Below are positions 7,601 to 12,061 of a DNA stretch of 12,061 bases, one piece after another. Below the pieces are notes generated by a model. That model had not been told where the DNA came from and ran no database searches. It saw only the letters and a list, made by a program, of their open reading frames with translations. Source of the stretch: Coemansia sp. RSA 922. Lineage: Eukaryota > Kickxellomycota > Kickxellomycetes > Kickxellales > Kickxellaceae. The stretch covers positions 1 through 12,061 of the forward strand of contig JANBQS010000783.1 in the NCBI GenBank assembly GCA_027577415.1. Reading direction: 5' to 3'. Position 1 is the stretch's first letter. Each line of letters opens with the position of its first letter. The translations under genes and the position numbers were made by a program.

Positions 7601-8258
7601 TGTCAAGAACGACCCCGTACAGGCCAAGCGGACCCTGCGCAAGCTCGAGGATCAGTTCGCCTCGATGCGCAAGACCACCAACACAGCGGTCATGACAAAT
7701 ATCGAAAACGTCACAAAGCGCGAGGCCGATCTCAAACTGATGATGAAGACGGTTATCAGGGACAAGCGCAAAATCGAGGAAACGATCGAATCTCTTGACA
7801 AGTACAAGGTCGAGACGCTGGAGCGCACGTGGAAGCTGGTGGACAAGGACTTTGGCTCGATCTTTGGCGAGCTTTTGCCCGGAAACACGGCGCGTTTGGA
7901 AAAGCTGGAGGGAGGACAGCCTCTGTCGGCCGGTTTGGCAATCAAGGTCAACCTCGGCGGCGTGTGGAAGCAGAGTTTGACTGAGCTGAGTGGCGGCCAG
8001 CGCTCGCTGATTGCCTTGTCGCTTATTCTGTCGCTGCTCCAGTTCAAGCCAGCGCCCATGTATATTCTCGACGAGATTGACGCAGCGCTAGATCTGTCGC
8101 ACACGCAAAACATTGGACAGCTGTTCAGGACCAGGTTCAAGGGGTCGCAGTTCATCGTCGTGTCGCTCAAGGAGGGCATGTTTAACAATGCCAATGTCGT
8201 CTTCCGCGCTCGCTTCCGCAACGGCATTTCGATGGTGGATCGCATAGCACAGAACTAG
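4608..8258 (+). CDS. SMC2: Condensin core ATPase subunit SMC2 (two exons: 4608-4775 and 4893-8258)
   Basis: SMC2 pairs with SMC4 and three non-SMC subunits to form condensin, the ATP-driven loop extruder that compacts chromosomes in mitosis. The spliced product is 1177 residues, against about 1170-1200 in the family. It starts MYVEEL-V-GFKSYA, as SMC2 proteins do. Walker A is GLNGSGKS (32-39). The Q-loop is LIMQGKI with Gln147. The first coiled coil spans about 170-510, the hinge about 520-670 with its Gly-rich end ([10 protein letters not shown]), and the second coiled coil about 680-1020. The ABC signature LSGGQ is at 1088-1092, and Walker B YILDEID has Asp1116 and Glu1117, followed by the D-loop ALDLSH. 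All ATPase residues are intact. No in-frame ATG lies upstream, so 4608 is the start, although its context is weak (C at -3). The residues around the splice junction (NYKL|LRANN) differ from the usual LSQVRA but keep the length. It is convergent with the ELG1-like gene. Confidence 0.97.
4776..4892 (+). other. SMC2: SMC2 intron 1
   Basis: The intron is 117 nt in phase 0, between codons 56 and 57. The donor is GTACGT (4776-4781), the branch point is a perfect TACTAAC (4840-4846) and the acceptor is TAG (4890-4892). Splicing joins the ATPase N-lobe (ending NYKL) to [19 protein letters not shown], which matches SMC2 proteins with no gap. The length is a multiple of three, and its only in-frame stop is the acceptor TAG itself. 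A retained intron would end the protein after 94 residues. Confidence 0.95.
6291..6740 (+). other. SMC2: SMC2 hinge domain coding segment
   Basis: Residues from about 523 to 670 form the globular hinge between the two coiled coils. It begins at VKGMVAQLI, runs through an [13 protein letters not shown] segment typical of SMC hinges, and ends near [12 protein letters not shown]. The hinge is where SMC2 heterodimerises with SMC4. The conserved glycines are present and I see no truncation. Confidence 0.85.
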
Positions 8259-8314
8259 AGTCTGACGTTTCAACTACGTATGTTTTATTAACACATTTCT
8301 ACAAATATCTAAAT
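8259..8314. terminator. 56-bp convergent 3' intergenic gap with ELG1-side polyadenylation signal
   Basis: The stop codons of SMC2 (8256-8258, +) and the ELG1-like gene (8315-8317, -) are only 56 bp apart. On the minus strand AATAAA lies at 8289-8284, about 26 nt past the ELG1 stop, and is a plausible polyadenylation signal for that gene. I see no AATAAA for SMC2 before it enters the opposite coding region, so the two 3' UTRs probably overlap. Confidence 0.65.
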
Positions 8315-11300
8315 CTACTTGCTCGTTTTGTCATAGTCGGTCCAGGACAGTAGAAACTCGTGCATGTGGTCCGGAATGGCCTTGACGTGTGGACGATATG
8401 TGTTCATGCGTGTGCGACGCGTGCCAGTACGATACGTGTGCTCAGACCCATCAATAGATTCCAGAGTAGCCAGCGCAGGCCTGGCCTTGCCCTGGTGCAC
8501 ATGGTCCCAGTAAATCATCTGCGCCACATACGAACACGTCTCCAGCAATACGGGCAGAGTACAGCGTTGGCTTCGTGCATCAGTGAATTCAAACGCTCTT
8601 TGCAAGCGTTGTTGGACGAGGCGGCCCTCAGTAGGCTGAGCAGAGAGCGAAAGCGGTCGAGCCACACTGCGGATCTTCATGCTGCTTTCAATCCCTCGGC
8701 GCAGCGACTCCGTGCCAGCCACCGATGCTAACTGGACCATCGATGAGGCGCGTAGATAAGCGTCGACAGCCACCCCAGTGCTCTGGCTCACGTCGGCGCT
8801 GTCGGGCAAGAGAGTAATGTTGGGCCTAGTCAGTACGTCCAAGTCAAGTGTGATATAGTTGACATCGAGACAGCCATCGCTCAGGGGGGCCATAAAAGTG
8901 TAGAGTGGCTCGCGCTGGCACTCAGTCCGCAGTTCGGTGGCACTCGTCGTCACACGAGCCAACGACAAGGTATCCAGTGCAGCGGCTATGTCATCGAGCT
9001 GATCGTGCTCGACATCTGCAGTCCCAGAGACATTGCCAGATAGCTCAGCCGTGGAGGGAGTATGTGGAGTCGGATCAGACATCGCAAGGAGTGCGGAGAT
9101 GTTGAGAACTGGCGGACTATTCGATAGCGCCAGCTGCTCAGTTTCAGCACAGAGGTCGGGAGTATCGACGGTAACCGGAGCTAGCTGCGTGAAAAAGTTA
9201 TCTTGGTGGGGTTTAACCACAGTTGGCTGTGTATCGTAGAGTAGTGGCGGTGGGTCAGGCCATAGACCAAACCAGTGCTGCGAGTCTTCAGAGTGTACGG
9301 ACGAGATCAGCTCCGACCAGAAAGAATATCGCGACTGCGGAGTCTCGCCATACTCCAACGGGCTGAGCAGCCAGGCCAGCGTGCCGCCAAGATCAAGGGT
9401 TTGTCGTCCATTGTCGTTCTCCAAACACCGTGTAGCATCGGCCACTTCCAGTGCGCTAGTTTGCATGATAGAGATCTCCAGCAAGCAGAGCAGACGGTTA
9501 ATATCTCGCTCAGACTCTCGGCAAGCGCGCGCGAGATCAGTAGGCGCTGCCAAAACGCCCTCCGCGAGACACAGCAGAAAGCAGTATGGAACCAGCGAGC
9601 TCTCGCTTGGTCGAGCAAAGTGCAGCACAGCGTGGAAGCAAGAGGCTTCCCAGCGAACGCACGCCAAATTCGAGCAAGTCAAAACGATAGGCCGACGGCT
9701 CTTTAGCGCGAGCTGCTTAAGTGCAGGCCACAGGCGTTGGTCCTGCTCAAACAAGACGTCAACTTGTTCGATTAGGATGAGCATTTGGTTGACTGTGCCG
9801 TTACTGGCCAGGCTTGGGTTTCCTGCTTGTGCTGTTATCGTGTGACTCGAAATAACGTCTTCCAACAGGGCCAGCACGTCCTTGCCGCTACGTCGCTGGC
9901 CTGGGTGTATCTCGTGCACCTCAAAGCCACTCTCCTCAGCGCAGGCATAGACGGCAGCTGTTTTGCACGAGCCCGAAGGGCCAGTCAGCAGGATGACATT
10001 CGAGAATGATTCTGACTCGCTGCCACTGCCACCACTGCTCCCGTGGCGCTGGTGACGAGAGGGCATAAATGCTCTCTCGCGTACGCTACTCGCGGTTCCA
10101 TTGCTTTGTGCCCAAGCGAGCACGTCGCCCAGGCCATCTTCCCGACCGGCGCGCCGGCGCACTGGTCTGCGACTCTGCGGCACAAAGTCATCACTGCTGT
10201 CTCCGTCACTAGCAGGCTGGCTGCTTTGTCCAGTTTCGCTGGCGCTATCGTCGCCCACAGTACGCCGAGACTTTGAGCGCCAGCCATGTTTGGCCGTTGG
10301 CGGCAGACGCCCCCGCTTAGACCCTTGGCCAGCAAAAAATTGGTCGCTGCTTCCAAGTGCAATGGCGGCCACGGGAGCGGGGCGCTTAAGCCGCATGCTC
10401 TCGATCCACGAGTGCAGCTGCGAGACAGCGCGCTGGTTGTCAAGCACATCACGCGCACGGCGTGGACGATACCGCGAAGACAGCAATTGCAAAGGCTGTT
10501 GGCCATGAGTAGCATCGCCCTGGTGACAAAGCAGACGCAGAAGCGGCTCGGTAAATTGCAAATGAGCTGGCGCTGGGGGCAAGTGGTGACCCAGAAGCAC
10601 CTTGGCTGGAGTTGTTCGTATGCGTGTGCGATCGGCTGACTGTGCCATGACGGAGTCCGACGAGTGCCGATTCAAGCGTTGCCAAATACCCGCATCGCTG
10701 CTGCCGCCCATGCTGTATCGCCATTGTGAGCATCCGCCGTCAGCCGACTCGCTGTCTTCAGAGGTGCACCATCCACGAACAGTATGCGGCATCAAGGCAC
10801 GCTCAGCAGCTCTCTGGGCAGCGCCATTGATGACCTCTGCCGTGAACCTGCCAGCATTGCATTGACGGTCAACTGCCTCGAATGCACGGTATACCGGGAA
10901 TGGAACGTGCGTGTGCTCAGTTGGAAGCGGAGCAGGAATTCCCACAGGACGAAACAGCGGGCGCCGCGGCATTGGTGGTTCAGATTCGACTTCTGTAGTC
11001 TCTTCTGGTATCTCCGCCACTGCACAAGCCGGCTCTGAGCGAGTATCATCTGGCTGCGCAACTGATGTCTGAGCGCTAGGCTGGGATGAGCGCACAGTAA
11101 AAAATGACTGGATCTTGGATGCCTTAAGCGATCCAGATCCTGCTGCGCCGCTTCCATGCTGCGCAGTGGAGCCCTTTGGCCGGCCTACACGGCCTCGCTT
11201 CTCTGTCAATGGCTGCATTGCCTCATCCTTTTGCTTCAAACGCTTTGGCTGGGCCTCGACGACGCTTATATCGATGGTGTCAACACATATAGGCAATGCG

Positions 11301-11431
11301 CTGCTGTGAGCGCGCTTGGCAGACAGCGGCTTAAAGAACGGATGTAGCTTCGTTGGCGCTGGGCGAGCACGGGCAACTGTGCCTGCATCTTCATACACAA
11401 CAATGTCGTCGTCGTCATCGCCACCTGCCAT
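8315..11431 (-). CDS. ELG1: ELG1/ATAD5-type alternative RFC large subunit (PCNA unloader)
   Basis: ELG1 (ATAD5 in animals) replaces RFC1 in a complex with RFC2-5 and removes PCNA, including SUMO-PCNA, from DNA after replication. The product is 1038 residues in one uninterrupted frame. The N-terminus has DDDDD-IVVY (10-13) and ISVV (55-58), which resemble SUMO-interacting motifs. TKLHPFF (27-33) and SKIQSFF (105-111) are PIP-like, and RVGRPKG (81-87) is AT-hook-like. An RFC-type box YRPRRARDVL-N-AV-LHSW lies at 321-342. A low-complexity insert (about 350-475) precedes Walker A GPSGSCKT (484-491). That motif is followed by AAVYACAEESGFEVHEI, very close to ATAD5. Walker B reads LILIEQVD (551-558), and sensor 1 is LTCSN (584-588). 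The last 140 residues hold a helical C-terminal region. The Gly before the Walker A Lys is Cys, and the catalytic Glu of Walker B is Gln. The ATG at 11431 gives the acidic start expected for the N-terminal motifs. Confidence 0.9.
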   Translation of the reverse strand: MAGGDDDDDIVVYEDAGTVARARPAPTKLHPFFKPLSAKRAHSSALPICVDTIDISVVEAQPKRLKQKDEAMQPLTEKRGRVGRPKGSTAQHGSGAAGSGSLKASKIQSFFTVRSSQPSAQTSVAQPDDTRSEPACAVAEIPEETTEVESEPPMPRRPLFRPVGIPAPLPTEHTHVPFPVYRAFEAVDRQCNAGRFTAEVINGAAQRAAERALMPHTVRGWCTSEDSESADGGCSQWRYSMGGSSDAGIWQRLNRHSSDSVMAQSADRTRIRTTPAKVLLGHHLPPAPAHLQFTEPLLRLLCHQGDATHGQQPLQLLSSRYRPRRARDVLDNQRAVSQLHSWIESMRLKRPAPVAAIALGSSDQFFAGQGSKRGRLPPTAKHGWRSKSRRTVGDDSASETGQSSQPASDGDSSDDFVPQSRRPVRRRAGREDGLGDVLAWAQSNGTASSVRERAFMPSRHQRHGSSGGSGSESESFSNVILLTGPSGSCKTAAVYACAEESGFEVHEIHPGQRRSGKDVLALLEDVISSHTITAQAGNPSLASNGTVNQMLILIEQVDVLFEQDQRLWPALKQLALKSRRPIVLTCSNLACVRWEASCFHAVLHFARPSESSLVPYCFLLCLAEGVLAAPTDLARACRESERDINRLLCLLEISIMQTSALEVADATRCLENDNGRQTLDLGGTLAWLLSPLEYGETPQSRYSFWSELISSVHSEDSQHWFGLWPDPPPLLYDTQPTVVKPHQDNFFTQLAPVTVDTPDLCAETEQLALSNSPPVLNISALLAMSDPTPHTPSTAELSGNVSGTADVEHDQLDDIAAALDTLSLARVTTSATELRTECQREPLYTFMAPLSDGCLDVNYITLDLDVLTRPNITLLPDSADVSQSTGVAVDAYLRASSMVQLASVAGTESLRRGIESSMKIRSVARPLSLSAQPTEGRLVQQRLQRAFEFTDARSQRCTLPVLLETCSYVAQMIYWDHVHQGKARPALATLESIDGSEHTYRTGTRRTRMNTYRPHVKAIPDHMHEFLLSWTDYDKTSK
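9764..9982 (-). other. ELG1: ELG1 nucleotide-binding core with altered Walker A and B
   Basis: Walker A lies at 9982-9959 (GPSGSCKT). The Lys (490) and Thr (491) are kept, but Cys489 (TGC) replaces the usual Gly. Walker B ends at 9764 and reads I-E-Q-V-D. The catalytic-Glu position is Gln556 (CAA, one base from GAA). RFC-type proteins normally have Asp-Glu or Glu-Glu there. Pairing is consistent with ATP binding, but hydrolysis by this subunit may be slow or absent. Confidence 0.75.
10394..10474 (-). other. ELG1: RFC-box region of ELG1
   Basis: Residues 320-346 read RYRPRRARDVL followed by DNQRAV and LHSWI. This matches the RFC-family segment that lies before the P-loop (YRP..DVxGNxxAVxxLxxWL). 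It confirms membership of the clamp-loader AAA+ clade. The usual Gly of the GN pair is Asp here. Confidence 0.75.
11255..11404 (-). other. ELG1: ELG1 N-terminal SUMO/PCNA recruitment motifs
   Basis: Within the first 60 residues there are two hydrophobic cores next to acidic residues (IVVY after five Asp, and ISVV before Glu). A [ST]K[LI]xxFF element (27-33) sits between them. In budding yeast the Elg1 N-terminus binds SUMO-PCNA through such motifs. The PIP-like motifs here lack the canonical Gln. Assignment rests on pattern only. Confidence 0.5.
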
Positions 11432-12061
11432 GCTGTGACTACGGCTAGGCTAGCTTATCTCTCGTGGGTCGTCAGATATGAGAAAAAAAAATGGCCCGGG
11501 ACTAGCCAATGTCGTGAAATGACAAGAAAAGAAAAGAGAATGCGAGTAAGAAATATACAAAGAAAGAAAGAATAAATAAAGATGAAAGACAAGCGTAGTC
11601 GTGTATGCCAAGCTTGCTCTCTCAACGCGTCCTACGTGTATCTGCCAACGCGTTCGGCTCAGCCAGATTTTGTGTGATCGATTAAATTAAAATTAGCATG
11701 GGGAAAAGAGGGCCTAGGTCCCTTGAGAAGATATCCTGCAAGGCAAGATCAATTAGCTCGCGCAGACATCGATGGCAGAAGGAAGGGGCCTAGGTCGACA
11801 GGCGATTTAGGCATGCATTGCGCTGCAAAGCAACGGGCGACAGCAACAAGCATATGTAGATGTAGATAACGGACTTCGTGTGATAAATATCGACAGGGCT
11901 GATTGAGATAATTGGATTGAGCAAATGGCCTGCGCCCGTCCCCAGGTGACCCGTATACATCGCCACAGAGAATAGCTTTTTTTCCACCCGCCCAGTGAAG
12001 GGAAAGGGAGGCGGAGAGGCACCAAAATAATGGCAAGTGAGCGGGCGGCGGCGCTACTGGC
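11432..12061 (-). promoter_or_regulatory. Upstream region of ELG1, no gene seen; MCB pair and purine-rich tract
   Basis: Read on the minus strand, a pyrimidine-rich stretch (about 11590-11519) precedes the ELG1 ATG. It includes a TATATTT element at 11557-11551, about 120 nt upstream of the ATG. Two ACGCGT boxes lie at 11625-11630 and 11648-11653, about 195-220 bp from the start. A T-run (minus strand) lies at about 11490-11482. From 11700 to the window end I see only a 10-bp direct repeat (GGCCTAGGTC at 11711 and 11787). The open frames there have no ATG-supported, recognisable product. Confidence 0.5.
11625..11653. promoter_or_regulatory. Paired ACGCGT (MCB-type) boxes
   Basis: AACGCGT occurs at 11624-11630 and again at 11647-11653, 23 bp apart or about two helical turns. 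ACGCGT is the core bound by fungal MBF (Mbp1/Swi6 or Res-type factors), which drives G1/S genes for DNA replication. Its place about 200 bp upstream of a PCNA-unloader gene fits that role. The hexamer also occurs singly elsewhere in the window, so the pairing matters more than its mere presence. Confidence 0.55.

Noticed and set aside
7652..8245. 197-codon minus-strand frame
   Set aside because: It overlaps the conserved SMC2 C-terminal ATPase head, which is certain on the + strand.
11711..11796. GGCCTAGGTC direct repeat, 76 bp apart, as insertion-site duplication
   Set aside because: The sequence between the copies has no element-like ends or coding frame, and a 10-bp match within 600 bp is only mildly unlikely by chance.
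11749..12036. 95-codon minus-strand frame near the right edge
   Set aside because: It resembles no known product, overlaps two other frames of similar length, and lies in a compositionally non-coding stretch.

Overview
The window looks like nuclear DNA of a fungus. The evidence is a short intron with a perfect TACTAAC branch point and GTACGT donor, pyrimidine-rich leaders ahead of start codons, and two clear orthologues of eukaryotic chromosome-maintenance genes (SMC2 and ELG1/ATAD5). Codon use is GC-rich. The lineage cannot be fixed from sequence alone; an early-diverging, non-yeast fungus is a guess.

Layout. Positions 1-586 hold no gene but carry a TATA box (456-463) and a pyrimidine-rich leader for the gene that follows. 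Positions 587-4119 hold one repeat-rich, unrecognised gene on the + strand, broken into two reading frames. The upstream frame (587-2125) encodes a signal peptide, a Ser/Thr/Pro-rich ectodomain, one membrane segment and an acidic, repeat-rich tail. The downstream frame (2104-4119) has no usable ATG at its start and continues the same tandem repeats with FG-like motifs, a Lys/Gly tract, GRP motifs and an acidic C-terminal part. Comparing two adjacent repeat copies places exactly two extra bases at a T-run near 2100, so the two frames were one gene or still are. Positions 4120-4607 are the intergenic region and the SMC2 promoter.

Positions 4608-8258 (+) encode condensin subunit SMC2, 1177 residues in two exons with a 117-nt intron (4776-4892). 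After only 56 bp, positions 8315-11431 (-) encode a convergent ELG1/ATAD5-type alternative RFC large subunit (PCNA unloader, 1038 residues, no intron seen). Its N-terminus carries SUMO-interacting-like, PIP-like and AT-hook-like motifs, and its Walker A and Walker B motifs are both non-canonical. Positions 11432-12061 are the ELG1 upstream region, with two ACGCGT (MCB-type) boxes 23 bp apart and a purine-rich stretch.

SMC2 (chromosome condensation) and ELG1 (PCNA unloading behind the replication fork) both act on chromosomes. Their tail-to-tail arrangement need not mean a functional link. The points most worth a second look are the frameshifted mosaic membrane protein with its nuclear-looking C-terminal half, and the Glu-to-Gln change in the ELG1 Walker B motif. 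I saw no RNA genes, mobile elements or CRISPR arrays.
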